Source of the DNA: Lysobacter alkalisoli
GTDB lineage: Bacteria; Pseudomonadota; Gammaproteobacteria; Xanthomonadales; Xanthomonadaceae
Assembly (NCBI RefSeq): GCF_006547045.1
Contig: NZ_CP041242.1
Location: forward strand, 3,420,001-3,484,000
Direction: 5' to 3'
Length of the DNA stretch: 64,000 nt
In this document: piece after piece, positions 8,663-18,408 of the stretch
Position numbering within the stretch: the first letter of the stretch is position 1
Layout: every line of letters starts with the position of its first letter
Program-made: the position numbers and the translations under genes
Notes under the pieces: generated by a model
The model's database searches: none
What the model was told of the DNA's origin: nothing
What the model saw: the letters and a program-made list of their open reading frames with translations, nothing else

Positions 8663-10166
8663 TCCGGAAGCCGCACCACAACAGGTCACCGCCGGCGATG
8701 CCGACCATCGCCTGCACCCGATGTCGTGGCTGTTCGTGACGGTCCAGTACATCAAGGCCTTCATCGTGCCACTGGTGGTGGTGGTCGTATTCGGCCGGCG
8801 CGGCGAGGGCATGCACGAACTGTGGGGCCTGCTTGGCGTGGTCGGTCTTGTCGGCGCATCGTTGTGGCGGTACTGGACCTACCGCTATGGCGTGGTCGGC
8901 GACGCGCTGGTGGTGCGCAGTGGCCGGCTCGAGCGCAGCCTGCGGGTGATCCCGTTCGCGCGCATCCACAATGTCGGCCTCGAACAGAATCTGCTGCACC
9001 GGCTGTTCGGGGTGGCGGAAGTGCGGCTGGAATCGGCCGGCGGCCAGAAGCCCGAAGCCGAGATGCGGGTGCTCAAACTGGCCGATGCCCTGGCGCTGGA
9101 GGCGCTGATCCGGCACCGGGGCCAGGCCGCCGATGCCGGCGCCGATCAGGCCATGGCCTCCGCGACACCACTATTGCATCTGCCTGCAGGCGAGATCGTC
9201 CGCCTCGGCCTGATTTCCAACCGCGGCATGGTCGTGGTCGCGGCAGCGGTGGCGGCGGTGTTCCAGTTCGGCGGCGGCAACCTGATCGAGGACTACGCCG
9301 AGCAGAGCGCGCGCCATGCGCTGGGCTGGGCAAACGGTCATCAACTCGGCACCGGTGAATACGCGTTCGCCGCGATCACCCTGCTGCTGGTGCTGCTGGC
9401 CCTGGTGCGGCTGCTGTCGGTGCTGCTGGCCCTGCTTCAGTTCTTCGGCTTCACCCTCAGCGAGCACGGCCGCCGCCTGACCGTCGAACGCGGCCTGCTC
9501 GCACGCTGGCGGACCAGCGCCTCGCGCCGCCGCATCCAGGCCTGGACCCTGCGCGAAACCCTGCTGCATCGGCTGTTCCGGCGCCGCAGCCTGGAGGTCG
9601 ACACCGCCGTGTCGCAACAAGGGCAACAGCAACGCGCATTGCGCGACGTGGCGCCGGTCGCCACTCCCGGCGTCTGCGATGCACTGATCGACCACCTGCT
9701 GCCGAAGGGCGACTGGACCGCGTTGCACTGGCAGTCGGTACCGGACGTCGCCTGGTGGCGGCTGTTCCTGCCCGCACTGATGTGGAATGCCCTTTTGACC
9801 GCCATCGTCTGCAGCGGGTTCGGCCGCTGGGGGCTGCTGCTCCTGCTGTGGCTGCCATGGTCGGCGTTCAAGGCACGCCAGCACGCGCGCCGGATCGGCT
9901 ACGCATTGGGCAGTGAACTGGTCGCGGTGCGCGAGGGCTGGTGGAGCCGGCATTGGCGCTTCGCCGAGATCGACAAATTGCAGGCCCTGCAACTGGTGCG
10001 CTCGCCGGTCGACCGCCACTTCGGCACCGCCACCCTGCGCCTGGATACCGCCGGCGCACATGCGACGGCGCCGCCGCTGAGGATCCGCTTCCTGCCCGAA
10101 AGCGAGGCGCGCGAACTGCTGGCCAGGTTGTCGCAAGAGCTTCGGCGGCGCCCGCTTCGCTGGTAG
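8652..10166 (+). CDS. PH domain-containing membrane protein with repeated domains (YdbT-like)
   Basis: From the ATG at 8652 the protein has 504 residues. It contains successive bPH2-type domains separated by membrane helices: one after VVGDALVVRSGRLERSLRVI, a second after LSEHGRRLTVERGLLARW, and a third after ALGSELVAVREGWWSRHW. Each has the R-I/L-Q-A-x-x-L-type strand seen in the YdbT family. It is the expected larger partner of the YdbS-like gene that it overlaps. Function is unknown beyond membrane association. Confidence 0.87.
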   Translation: MTTDPEAAPQQVTAGDADHRLHPMSWLFVTVQYIKAFIVPLVVVVVFGRRGEGMHELWGLLGVVGLVGASLWRYWTYRYGVVGDALVVRSGRLERSLRVIPFARIHNVGLEQNLLHRLFGVAEVRLESAGGQKPEAEMRVLKLADALALEALIRHRGQAADAGADQAMASATPLLHLPAGEIVRLGLISNRGMVVVAAAVAAVFQFGGGNLIEDYAEQSARHALGWANGHQLGTGEYAFAAITLLLVLLALVRLLSVLLALLQFFGFTLSEHGRRLTVERGLLARWRTSASRRRIQAWTLRETLLHRLFRRRSLEVDTAVSQQGQQQRALRDVAPVATPGVCDALIDHLLPKGDWTALHWQSVPDVAWWRLFLPALMWNALLTAIVCSGFGRWGLLLLLWLPWSAFKARQHARRIGYALGSELVAVREGWWSRHWRFAEIDKLQALQLVRSPVDRHFGTATLRLDTAGAHATAPPLRIRFLPESEARELLARLSQELRRRPLRW

Positions 10167-10201
10167 ATGATTCGTTTCCCCTCACCAACCCTGTCGTCGT
10201 C

Positions 10202-11242
10202 ATGAAAATCGCGCACATCATCCTGTCCCGCGGCTTTGCCGGCTCCGAACGTTCGACCGCCGAATCCTGCAACGCCCAGGTCGCCGCCGGCCACCCGGTG
10301 CTGTTGGTGGTGCGGCGCAGCCATCGCGCCGGCAACGGCGCCAGCATCCTCGACCATGTCGATCCGCGGGTGCAGGTGGAAGTGGTACCGGACCGGTTGT
10401 TCACGCAGCGCACCCTGGCCCGGGTGCTGGCCACGTTCGCGCCCGATCTGGTGCATTGCCATCTGCGCCGCTCGACCCGGCTGGTGGCACGGATCCGTCC
10501 GCCGGCGGCACTGGTCGCGACCCTGCACCTGGACTTCAACGGCCCGGCCTACGGCGCCATGGACGGGTTGATCTGCAACGCCCGCTGGCAGATCCGCGAC
10601 TTGCCCGCGGATTACCGCGGACTCTCGTTCAAGGCCAACAACTCGCTGGTGCCGCACCGGCGCCTGGACGGCGACGAGATCACCGCCCTGCGCACGCAAT
10701 TGGGCGCCGGTCCGAAAACCTTCCTGATTGGCGGCGCCGGCCGGCTGACCCGAAAAAAAGGCTGGGACATGCTGATCGATGCCCTCCGTGCGGCCGAGTT
10801 GCCGGCCGATACCCGGCTGGTGCTGTTCGGCAGCGGTAGCGCCGAGGCCGCCCTGCGACGCCAGGCCCAGGACGATCCGCGCATCAGCTTCGGTGGCTAC
10901 CGCAAGGACCTCAAGGACATCTACCAGGCGCTGGACCTGTTCGTGTGCCCATCGCGCTTCGAACCATTGCCGCGGGTGATGCTGGAGGCGATGGACGCCG
11001 GGGTGCCGGTGATCGGTTCCGACGCGGACGGCTGTCGCGAGCTGATCGAGGACTACGGCGGCGACATGTTCGTGCGCGAGGACGTGCCGGCGCTGACCGC
11101 CCTGCTCGAACGCCATGGCCGCGAACGCCCGCCGCACCGTGCCGTGGACCTGTCCGCCCACCATGTCGACAACGCGATGACGGCGATGCTCGATTTCTAC
11201 CGGCGCGTCATCGACCGCAGACGGCAGGCGCCGGCCGGGTGA
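10202..11242 (+). CDS. GT4-family glycosyltransferase
   Basis: The 346-residue protein has the two-domain GT-B layout. The N-terminus MKIAHIILSRGFAGSERSTA has the glycine-rich acceptor-side loop. The C-terminal half has IGGAGRLTRKKGWDMLIDAL and the nucleotide-sugar binding block CPSRFEPLPRVMLEAMDAGV, including the E-x7-E motif of GT4 retaining enzymes. Such enzymes transfer sugars from nucleotide-sugar donors, often into LPS core or capsule. It lies 35 bases after the PH-domain gene and converges on a GT2 gene, suggesting an envelope glycan locus. The donor and acceptor are not determined. Confidence 0.85.
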   Translation: MKIAHIILSRGFAGSERSTAESCNAQVAAGHPVLLVVRRSHRAGNGASILDHVDPRVQVEVVPDRLFTQRTLARVLATFAPDLVHCHLRRSTRLVARIRPPAALVATLHLDFNGPAYGAMDGLICNARWQIRDLPADYRGLSFKANNSLVPHRRLDGDEITALRTQLGAGPKTFLIGGAGRLTRKKGWDMLIDALRAAELPADTRLVLFGSGSAEAALRRQAQDDPRISFGGYRKDLKDIYQALDLFVCPSRFEPLPRVMLEAMDAGVPVIGSDADGCRELIEDYGGDMFVREDVPALTALLERHGRERPPHRAVDLSAHHVDNAMTAMLDFYRRVIDRRRQAPAG

Positions 11243-11282
11243 CCGGCCCGTGCCGGCCGGACTGCCTGCGAGCAAACCTGGC

Positions 11283-12107
11283 TCAGGCGTGCTGCTCGAT
11301 CCCGTAGGCGGTCCGTGTGGCGCGGGTGGTCAGGGTCTCGGCACGGATCGCCCGGTTGCGTTCGCGTATCTTCGGATCGCTGTATCCGCGTGAATGATCC
11401 AGATGCACGCAGATCGCGCGATGGCGGATGCGCTTGCCTCGGATGCCGGCGTTGGCCAGGCGCTCGCCGAATTCCTTGTCCTGCCCGCCGTAGCCCATGC
11501 GTTCGTCGAAGCCGTTGGCGGCGACGATGTCGCGCTTCCAGCCCGAAGCGTTGTGTCCGTTCCAGCTGACCGTGGCGGTCACCAGCACGTCCAGCAATGC
11601 CGCCAGGCCGCCGCGCGCGACCAGCTTGATGTCGCGCGGGCCCCGGCGCAGTCCCTGCCGCCGCAACCAGCCCAGCTCGAAGCAGTCGCCACGGGCGATG
11701 TCGTCGCCGGTAATCGCCTTGCTGATATCCATCGGCAGCTTGAAGTAGCCGCCCGAGAGGAACCGTCCCGGCTCGCGCAGGCGCAGGTGGGTGGAGACGA
11801 AATCACGGCGGGGGATGCAGTCGCCGTCGGTGACGATCAGGTAGTCGCTGCGACTGGCGACGATGGCCTTGTTCAGAATGCGGCATTTCTGGAAGCCCTC
11901 ATCCGGCTGCCAGATATGCTGCAGCGCGTACGGCAGGCGCGGGCGCAGGCCTTCGATACGCTCGCGGGTTTCGTCGCGCGAGCCATCGTCGGCCACGATC
12001 ACCTCGAAGTCGTCGCGGTCCTGCGCGGCGAAGCCCAGCAGGGTCTTCTCCAACCAGTCCGGCTGGTTGTAGGTGGTGAAGATGATGCTGGCGATGGGCG
12101 TGGACAT
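11283..12107 (-). CDS. GT2-family glycosyltransferase
   Basis: The product is 274 residues with a GT-A fold. The N-terminus reads SIIFTTYNQPDWLEKTLLGF, followed by FEVIVADDGS, and the metal-binding DXD equivalent is VTDGDCIPRRDF. The C-terminal part (ANGFDERMGYGGQDKEFGER) resembles the galactosyltransferase C-terminal ED motif of processive and chondroitin-type GT2 enzymes. No membrane segment is seen, so it is probably cytoplasmic. It is convergent with the GT4 gene and may act on the same glycan. Confidence 0.85.
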   Translation of the reverse strand: MSTPIASIIFTTYNQPDWLEKTLLGFAAQDRDDFEVIVADDGSRDETRERIEGLRPRLPYALQHIWQPDEGFQKCRILNKAIVASRSDYLIVTDGDCIPRRDFVSTHLRLREPGRFLSGGYFKLPMDISKAITGDDIARGDCFELGWLRRQGLRRGPRDIKLVARGGLAALLDVLVTATVSWNGHNASGWKRDIVAANGFDERMGYGGQDKEFGERLANAGIRGKRIRHRAICVHLDHSRGYSDPKIRERNRAIRAETLTTRATRTAYGIEQHA

Positions 12108-12198
12108 GGGCAGGGCGCTCGGTGATGGGCCGTATCCGACCGCACCTGGTGCAGGTACGGCCGGCGGGGCGGATTATCGCACCTGCCGGGCAGGCCGC

Positions 12199-13509
12199 TC
12201 ACGCCGTGAGGCGCGCCCTGACCAGACGGGCGTAGTAGAAACCGTCGCCGTCGCCCTCTCCCGGCAGGCGCTGGCGGCCGGGGCCGTCGGCGTGACCAAG
12301 GTGCGCCGGCAGCGGTTCGGCGACGGCGTCCGGCGTGCGGGCGAGGAAGGCCTCGATCTGCCGCTGGTTTTCGTCCTTGAGGATCGAGCAGGTGGCATAG
12401 ACCAGCGCCCCGCCCGGCGCCAGCGTCGTCCACAGCGCATCCAGCAGCCGCGCCTGCAGCGCGACCAGCGCCTGGATGTCGGACTCGCGCCGGTGCAGGC
12501 GCACATCGGGCTGGCGTCGGATGATGCCGGTGGCCGAGCACGGCGCGTCGAGCAGGATCGTGTCGAACGGCTCGCCATCCCACCAGGCCGCGGTGTCGGT
12601 GCCATCGGCGGCAAGCAGGCGCACACCGTCGTCCAGTTGCAGCCGTTGCAGGGTGTCGCGGATGCGGCCCAGACGGCGCGCATCGACGTCGAGCGCGGTC
12701 ATGCGCAGGGCCGGCTCGCGTTCGAGCAGGTGCGCGGTCTTGCCGCCGGGGGCCGCGCAGGCATCGAGCACACGCATGCCGGGCGCTGGCGCGATCAGAT
12801 CGGCCACGCACTGTGCCGACAGATCCTGCACCGATACCGCGCCGCTATCGAAACCGGGCAATACCGCCACCGGCATCGAACCGGGAAGGCGCAGCGCGTC
12901 GGCGGCATGCGGTGCTGGCTCGGCCTCGATACCGGCCGCATGCAATCGTGCAAGGTAGTCCTCGCGCGTGCCCTGCCGGCGGTTCACCCGCAGCCACAGC
13001 GGCGGCTCTTCCATGCTGGCGGCGAACACCGCGTCGGCCTGCCCGGGCCAATCGGCGCGGATGCGGTCGCGCAGCCAGCCCGGCCAGTCGCCCGCGGTGT
13101 CGCCCGCAGGCAGCCCCTCGCGCTGGGCGCGGCGCAGCAGCGCGTTGACCAGCCCGGCCTGGTGAGCACGGCCGAGGCTTCTTGCCGCTTCCACCGTCGC
13201 CGCCACCGCCGCGTGTGCGGGCAGGCGCAACGGATCGAGCTGGGCGAAACCGACATACAGCAGCGTGCGCAGGAGGCCATCGCGCCGACCCGGCGGTTTT
13301 GGCATCCACGCCGACAGCGCGGCGGCATAGCGGCCGGACTGGCGCAGCACGGTGAAGCACAGGGTCTCGACCAGGGCGCGGTCGCGCGGGTCGTCGAGCG
13401 CCGGCAATGCGTCGCCCAGTTCGGCGCGCAGGGAGCGGCCGCGGTGCAGGACGGCGTCGAGAATCCTGACAGCGGTAACGCGTACGGCAACGCCGGGCTG
13501 CGTGGTCAT
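12199..13509 (-). CDS. rsmB: 16S rRNA (cytosine-967-C5)-methyltransferase RsmB
   Basis: The 436-residue protein has an N-terminal NusB-like RNA-binding domain (about residues 1-140) and a C-terminal SAM-dependent methyltransferase. The SAM loop reads [16 protein letters not shown]. The two catalytic cysteines sit in [19 protein letters not shown] (motif IV) and [20 protein letters not shown] (motif VI), as in all RsmB/NSUN enzymes. It methylates C967 of 16S rRNA. It lies downstream of def-fmt on the same strand, an order common in gammaproteobacteria. Confidence 0.97.
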   Translation of the reverse strand: MTTQPGVAVRVTAVRILDAVLHRGRSLRAELGDALPALDDPRDRALVETLCFTVLRQSGRYAAALSAWMPKPPGRRDGLLRTLLYVGFAQLDPLRLPAHAAVAATVEAARSLGRAHQAGLVNALLRRAQREGLPAGDTAGDWPGWLRDRIRADWPGQADAVFAASMEEPPLWLRVNRRQGTREDYLARLHAAGIEAEPAPHAADALRLPGSMPVAVLPGFDSGAVSVQDLSAQCVADLIAPAPGMRVLDACAAPGGKTAHLLEREPALRMTALDVDARRLGRIRDTLQRLQLDDGVRLLAADGTDTAAWWDGEPFDTILLDAPCSATGIIRRQPDVRLHRRESDIQALVALQARLLDALWTTLAPGGALVYATCSILKDENQRQIEAFLARTPDAVAEPLPAHLGHADGPGRQRLPGEGDGDGFYYARLVRARLTA

Positions 13510-13575
13510 GCCGGGACCTCTGACGACAGTTGAGTCACCAGTATCCCGGCAAAAGCAAACGCAACGCGCATCGGG

Positions 13576-14499
13576 TTACCCCGCGACCTTCAGGTCCTGC
13601 CGCGCGTTGAGATAGTCGGCCGCGGTGATCACCTTGCCACCGTCGCGCTGCAGCACGCGGATGCGCAGCACGCCTTCGCCGCAGGCCACGTCGAGGCCAT
13701 TGCGGCCGGCATGCAGCAAAGTGCCGGGCACGGCTCCGTGGCTTTCGTCGATCGCCACCGCCCCGTGCAGGCGCAGTCGTTCGCCGGCCAGCCGGCATTC
13801 GGCCACCGGCCAGGGAGTGAACGCACGCACCGTGTTGGTCAGCTCACGCGCGGGCCGCGACCAGTCCAGCTTCGCCTCGGCCTTGTCGAGCTTGTGGGCG
13901 TAGGTCACGCCGTCTTCCGGCTGCGGCTGTGGCGCCGGACGGATACCGGCGCGCAACAGGCCGAGGCCGTCGGCCAGCACCTGCGCGCCGAGTTCGGACA
14001 GACGGTCGTGCAACTGGCCGCCGGTTTCGTGCTCACCGATTGCCAGCGATTGCCGCAGCAGCACCGGGCCGGTGTCCAGGCCCTTCTCCATCTGCATCAG
14101 GCAGACCCCGGTTTCGGCGTCGCCGGCCTGGATCGCGCGCTGGATCGGCGCCGCGCCGCGCCAGCGCGGCAGCAGCGAGGCATGCACGTTCCAGCAACCG
14201 TGAGTGGGAATGTCGAGCACCGACTGCGGCAGGATCAGGCCGTAGGCCACCACCACCATCAGGTCCGGCTCCAGTTCGCGCAGCGCCGCCTTCGCCTCCT
14301 TGCCGCGAAAGTTCTCCGGTTGGCGCACCTCGATGCCGAGTTCCTGCGCCGCCTGCTTGACCGGCGTTGGCGCCAGCCCGCGGCCACGTCCGGCCGGACG
14401 GTCGGGCTGGGTGTAGACGGCCACCACCTCGCCGCGCGCCGCCGCGGCACGCAGGCAGGGCACCGCGAAGTCGGGGGTGCCGGCGAAGACGATCCTCAC
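13576..14499 (-). CDS. fmt: Methionyl-tRNA formyltransferase
   Basis: With the GTG start at 14499 the protein has 307 residues, the usual length. It opens with [19 protein letters not shown]. The formyl-transfer site is visible as the N-H-D triad: [20 protein letters not shown] and the later [11 protein letters not shown]. The C-terminal OB-fold domain that binds tRNA follows. The enzyme formylates Met-tRNAfMet using 10-formyl-THF. The GTG overlaps the def stop as GTGA, so translation is coupled and this start is well supported; longer in-frame sequence upstream lies inside def. Confidence 0.97.
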   Translation of the reverse strand: MRIVFAGTPDFAVPCLRAAAARGEVVAVYTQPDRPAGRGRGLAPTPVKQAAQELGIEVRQPENFRGKEAKAALRELEPDLMVVVAYGLILPQSVLDIPTHGCWNVHASLLPRWRGAAPIQRAIQAGDAETGVCLMQMEKGLDTGPVLLRQSLAIGEHETGGQLHDRLSELGAQVLADGLGLLRAGIRPAPQPQPEDGVTYAHKLDKAEAKLDWSRPARELTNTVRAFTPWPVAECRLAGERLRLHGAVAIDESHGAVPGTLLHAGRNGLDVACGEGVLRIRVLQRDGGKVITAADYLNARQDLKVAG

Positions 14500-15011
14500 G
14501 CGGCAGCTTGCCGCCGCGCCTTGGCCAGCTTCTTGCGCACCATCTCGCGCTTGAGCGGCGAGAGGTAGTCGACGAACAGCTTGCCGGCCAGGTGGTCCAT
14601 CTCGTGCTGGACGCAGACCGCAAGCACGCCATCGGCCTGCAGGGTCTGCGGCCGGGCATCGCGGTCGAGGTAGCTGACGGTGATGGTATTGGCACGGGTG
14701 ACGTCGGCGAAAATGCCCGGCACCGACAGACAGCCTTCCTGATAGACCTGTTCGCCGTCGCGGGCGGTGATCTCGGGATTGATGAACACCCGCGGCTCGT
14801 TCTGCTCCTCGCTGACGTCGATCACCATGAAGCGCTGATGCACATCGACCTGGCTCGCGGCCAGTCCGATGCCGGGCGCGGCGTACATGGTCTCGAACAT
14901 GTCGTCGAGCAATTGCTGGAAGTCGGGGCTGGTCACCCGGGCAGGATCGACCGGCGCGGCGACGGTGCGCAGGCGCGGGTCTGGGAATTCGAGGATCGGA
15001 AGCAGTGCCAT
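14496..15011 (-). CDS. def: Peptide deformylase
   Basis: The 171-residue product starts [18 protein letters not shown]. All three deformylase motifs are present: [14 protein letters not shown] (motif 1), EGCLSVP (motif 2, metal-binding Cys) and [14 protein letters not shown] (motif 3, metal-binding His pair and catalytic Glu). It removes the N-formyl group from nascent proteins and is naturally paired with fmt, which it overlaps by four bases. It is divergent from the LysM gene. Confidence 0.98.
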   Translation of the reverse strand: MALLPILEFPDPRLRTVAAPVDPARVTSPDFQQLLDDMFETMYAAPGIGLAASQVDVHQRFMVIDVSEEQNEPRVFINPEITARDGEQVYQEGCLSVPGIFADVTRANTITVSYLDRDARPQTLQADGVLAVCVQHEMDHLAGKLFVDYLSPLKREMVRKKLAKARRQAAA

Positions 15012-15088
15012 GGCAATCGAAATAGGGGCGCCTGTCACAGAGGCAAGCGACACCACGTATTGTAACGCCGATATCGAGGCCCGGGGCT

Positions 15089-15119
15089 TGCAACCGTGCT
15101 CGCCTTCTGGGCTATAGTG
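15089..15119 (+). promoter_or_regulatory. Possible promoter of the LysM gene
   Basis: TTGCAA (15089-15094) and TATAGT (15114-15119) look like -35 and -10 boxes in the def-LysM divergent region. The spacer is 19 bases, longer than ideal, so the -35 assignment is uncertain; the -10 is better. Confidence 0.4.
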
Positions 15120-15175
15120 CTTTCGCCCCCCGCCGTGACCGGCGCCCGGGCGAACCTGCAAGGGGAATCAGGTAG

Positions 15176-16333
15176 ATGGCTGCCATGTTCAAACCGATCC
15201 GCGCGGTTGCTGCCGCGGCGTTGTTAACTATTGCCACCTACGGCCTGGCGGCCGAGATGCGCGGCGACCACCCCGACACCTACGTGGTCAAGCGCGGCGA
15301 CACCCTGTGGGGCATCGCCGGCAAATTCCTGAAGAAACCATGGCTGTGGCCGGAAATCTGGCAGGCCAATCCACAGATCCGCAACCCGCACCTGATCTAT
15401 CCGGGCGACGTGATCTCGCTGGCCTACCTCAACCGCGTCACCGCACAGCCGGGGCCGCGCGAGGAAGAGCCGATCAATGCGATCCCGCTGTCCGACGTGG
15501 AGGCGTTCCTGAAGAACCTGCGCGTGGTCGACAGCTTCGAGGAGCTGCCCTACATCGTGGGCCTGGAGGAGGACCGCCTGCGCGGTGCCGACGGCCAGGT
15601 GGCGTATGCAAGGGGCATCGAGAGCGCTCCGGCCGGCACCCGCTACGCCATCGTGCGCCCGACCGCGCGCTTCCTCTCGCCGGATCCGGACCGCTGCTGC
15701 GAACCGGGCAACCGCCGGGCGGACGATCTCGATTTCCGTGGCAAGCGCATCCTCGGCTACGAGACGATGTGGAGCCACCTGCTGCCGCCGGGCGGCGGCG
15801 AGTTCCTCGGCTACGAACTGATGCAGCAGACCGTGGGCACCATCACCCGCGGCCCGTCCGGTCAGTCCGAGGTCAGCACCCTGCTGATCGACGATTCGGG
15901 CCGCGAGGTCCGCGCCGGTGACCGCCTGATCCCGGTCGAGGCGCAGCCATACGACCTGCACTTCTTCCCGCACCCGCCGGCGCACGACATGGCCTATGGC
16001 CAGGCCAAGGTGCTGGCAGTGGCCGACGGCGTCATCGCCAGCGGCACCCGCCACGTGGTCGCGCTGTCGGTCGGCGCCCGCGACGGCGTCGACAACGGCA
16101 CCGTGTTCTCCAGCTGGCGTGTCGGCAGCACGGCCGTGGACCGGGTCAAGATCGGCTCCGACCGCAGCCCGGACGCGGTGGGCCGCGGCTCCAAGGCACG
16201 CCTGCCGGACGAGTACGCCGGTCACATCATGGTGTTCCGCACCTTCGACAGGGTGAGCTATGGCCTGGTCATGGACGGCATCCGTCCGATCACGGTCGGC
16301 CAGGAGCTGAAGCATCCGGACGCGCCGTACTGA
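15176..16333 (+). CDS. LysM peptidoglycan-binding domain protein
   Basis: This 385-residue exported protein begins with a signal sequence (AAAALLTIATYGLAAE). A LysM domain follows at about residues 38-82: YVVKRGDTLWGIAGKFLKKP, then WPEIWQANPQIRNPHLIYPG and DVISL. The remaining 300 residues are a conserved but uncharacterised region found with LysM at this locus (def-LysM-dprA). It probably sits on the peptidoglycan in the periplasm. AAGGGGAA lies upstream of the ATG at 15176; a second ATG at 15185 is also possible. Confidence 0.88.
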   Translation: MAAMFKPIRAVAAAALLTIATYGLAAEMRGDHPDTYVVKRGDTLWGIAGKFLKKPWLWPEIWQANPQIRNPHLIYPGDVISLAYLNRVTAQPGPREEEPINAIPLSDVEAFLKNLRVVDSFEELPYIVGLEEDRLRGADGQVAYARGIESAPAGTRYAIVRPTARFLSPDPDRCCEPGNRRADDLDFRGKRILGYETMWSHLLPPGGGEFLGYELMQQTVGTITRGPSGQSEVSTLLIDDSGREVRAGDRLIPVEAQPYDLHFFPHPPAHDMAYGQAKVLAVADGVIASGTRHVVALSVGARDGVDNGTVFSSWRVGSTAVDRVKIGSDRSPDAVGRGSKARLPDEYAGHIMVFRTFDRVSYGLVMDGIRPITVGQELKHPDAPY

Positions 16334-16422
16334 GCGCATCCACCTCCGGATAGGACTTTTCCTACCCGATACCGCGACGGCGCCCGAGGGCGCTGTCGTC
16401 GTTTCTGGCTCACGATGGGCCA

Positions 16423-17649
16423 ATGGAAACCGACGCCGACACGCTTGCCGCACCCTGTGACGACAGGGCCGGCCGCGCCTCCACCCCCCCGGAAGAAGCT
16501 GGCGCCCTGCTGCGACTGCTGGCCTGCGGCGGCGCCCTGCGTCCCCGCCAGACCCTGCTGGAACAGGCCGGCAACGCCACCGCGGCGCTGGCGGCCGGTC
16601 GCTCGGCCTGGCGGGCCTGCGGACTGACCGCCCCCCAGATCGCCTCCCTGTCCGGCGCAGCGCCAGCCGGCGAGGCCGCCACGCTGGACTGGCTGCAGGC
16701 ACCGCGCCACCACATGATCGGTTGGCACCATCCCGACTACCCGCCACTGCTGCGTCGGATCGACCGGCCGCCACTGGCCCTGTTCGTCGCCGGCGACCCG
16801 AGCCTGCTCTGGCATCCGGCGGTGGCGATCGTCGGCAGCCGCCGGCCGACCGCGGGCGGGCGCGATACCGCGGCGGCATTCTCGCGGGCGCTGGCACGAT
16901 CCGGGTTCGCGGTCGCCAGCGGGATGGCGGCCGGCATCGATACTGCTGCCCACCAGGGCTGTCTCGATGTCGGCGGCGCGACCGTGGCCGTGCTCGGCAC
17001 CGGCCCGGACGTGCCCTACCCGCGCGGCAACACCGCCCTGCATGCGCGCATCGTCGAAACCGGCGCGGTGGTCAGCGAGCACCTGCCCGGCACCGGGCCG
17101 CACAAGGCTCACTTCCCGACCCGCAACCGCATCCTCGCCGGGCTCGGCCTCGGCACCGTGGTGGTCGAGGCTGCACTGCGCTCCGGCGCGCTGATCACCG
17201 CCCGCCTCGCTGCCGAGTCCGGGCGCGAGGTGTTCGCCGTGCCCGGCTCGATCCACAATCCGATGGCGCGCGGTTGCCATCGCCTGATCCGCGACGGCGC
17301 CGCCCTGGTCGAAGGCGTGGACGAAGTGATCGCAGCACTGGCGCCGATGGCCGCAAAGCTGGCTGGCGACCTGCGGCGACGCCTAGGAGCGCTTGAACAG
17401 GCGCCTCACGCCCCCACATCTGACGGTCACGCCGGAATCACGCCCCCGCAGCCGCCTGGTCTCGCAGATTCCTGCGACGACCTTGACCACAAGAAATTGT
17501 GGGTGGCGCTGGGCCATGACCCTACCGGTATGGATGAACTGGTCGAACGCAGCGGATTGACGGCCGCCCAAGTGTCCTCCATGCTCCTGCTCATGGAGCT
17601 TGATGGACGCGTGACGGTGCAGCATGGCCGCTACTTCCGCAGCCACTGA
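16423..17649 (+). CDS. dprA: DNA-processing protein DprA
   Basis: The 408-residue protein contains the DprA Rossmann core: [20 protein letters not shown], then [34 protein letters not shown] and [22 protein letters not shown]-terminal winged-helix domain ([20 protein letters not shown]) completes the usual layout. DprA loads RecA onto incoming single-stranded DNA during natural transformation. The start at 16423 follows the family N-terminal helical domain. It precedes smg as in many gammaproteobacteria. Confidence 0.96.
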   Translation: METDADTLAAPCDDRAGRASTPPEEAGALLRLLACGGALRPRQTLLEQAGNATAALAAGRSAWRACGLTAPQIASLSGAAPAGEAATLDWLQAPRHHMIGWHHPDYPPLLRRIDRPPLALFVAGDPSLLWHPAVAIVGSRRPTAGGRDTAAAFSRALARSGFAVASGMAAGIDTAAHQGCLDVGGATVAVLGTGPDVPYPRGNTALHARIVETGAVVSEHLPGTGPHKAHFPTRNRILAGLGLGTVVVEAALRSGALITARLAAESGREVFAVPGSIHNPMARGCHRLIRDGAALVEGVDEVIAALAPMAAKLAGDLRRRLGALEQAPHAPTSDGHAGITPPQPPGLADSCDDLDHKKLWVALGHDPTGMDELVERSGLTAAQVSSMLLLMELDGRVTVQHGRYFRSH

Positions 17650-17738
17650 ACGGACACGGTCGGACCCACCGCCGGGTCGGGACAGCGACCGGCGATCCTC
17701 CTGACCCAACGCGCCGCATGCGGCGCAGGCCGAGGGAA

Positions 17739-18227
17739 ATGAAAGAGAGCATCCTGGACGTCCTGCTGTACCTGTTCGAGCACTACTTCACCCAAGAGGC
17801 GGACCTGGTCCGCGATCGCGACTCCCTCACCGCCGGCCCGCTGTTCGACGAGCTTGCCCAGGCCGGCTTCAGCCCGGCCGAGATCAACAAGGCTTTCGAA
17901 TGGCTCGATGCACTGGCCCGGCAACGCCCTGGCGCCACGGTCGCCCGTGCCGACGGCCCGACCCGCGTCTACGCCGGGCCTGAGCTGGACCGGCTCGACA
18001 CCGACTGCCGCGGCTTCCTGCTGTTCCTGGAGCAGCACGGCATCCTCGACGCCGGCCAGCGCGAGCTGGTGCTCGACCGCACGATGGCGCTGGACCAGGA
18101 CGAGATCGACCTCGACGACCTCAAGTGGGTGGTGCTGATGGTGCTGTTCAACCAGCCGGGCGCCGAGGCCGCCTACGCCTGGATGGAAACCCAGATCTTC
18201 GCCGACGAACCCGAGCCGGTGCATTGA
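17739..18227 (+). CDS. smg: Smg family protein (DUF494)
   Basis: The 162-residue acidic protein starts [20 protein letters not shown], the standard Smg opening, and ends in a helical region ending near [18 protein letters not shown]. Length and placement between dprA and topA match the family exactly. Its role is unknown; the name comes from its position next to DprA (smf). The ATG at 17739 was preferred over an earlier frame opening because of the family N-terminus and the GAGGGAAA upstream. Confidence 0.93.
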   Translation: MKESILDVLLYLFEHYFTQEADLVRDRDSLTAGPLFDELAQAGFSPAEINKAFEWLDALARQRPGATVARADGPTRVYAGPELDRLDTDCRGFLLFLEQHGILDAGQRELVLDRTMALDQDEIDLDDLKWVVLMVLFNQPGAEAAYAWMETQIFADEPEPVH

Positions 18228-18258
18228 GGCGGTAAAGTCGCGCCGGTGGCGCTGTGAA

Positions 18259-18389
18259 GGTTAAAGTCACACGCTTCATGCGCTGCCAGCAGCGCGATGG
18301 CAGTGCCGTCACTCACCGATCAATCCATTTGCAGTGCGCACAGCGCACGACTTCACCATCTACAGCACGCGAAGCGTGCGACTTCACCA
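18259..18389. repeat. Three small hairpins, two in a tandem unit, in the RDD gene leader
   Basis: GTGCGC-ACA-GCGCAC followed by GACTTCACCA (18334-18358) and GCACGC-GAA-GCGTGC followed by GACTTCACCA (18365-18389) form a tandem pair with conserved tail and compensating stem changes. A third hairpin, GCGCTG-CCAG-CAGCGC, lies just upstream near 18280-18296. The stems differ while pairing is kept, which suggests selection on structure. Confidence 0.55.
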
Positions 18390-18408
18390 AACAGGGGAAC
18401 CGGCACGC

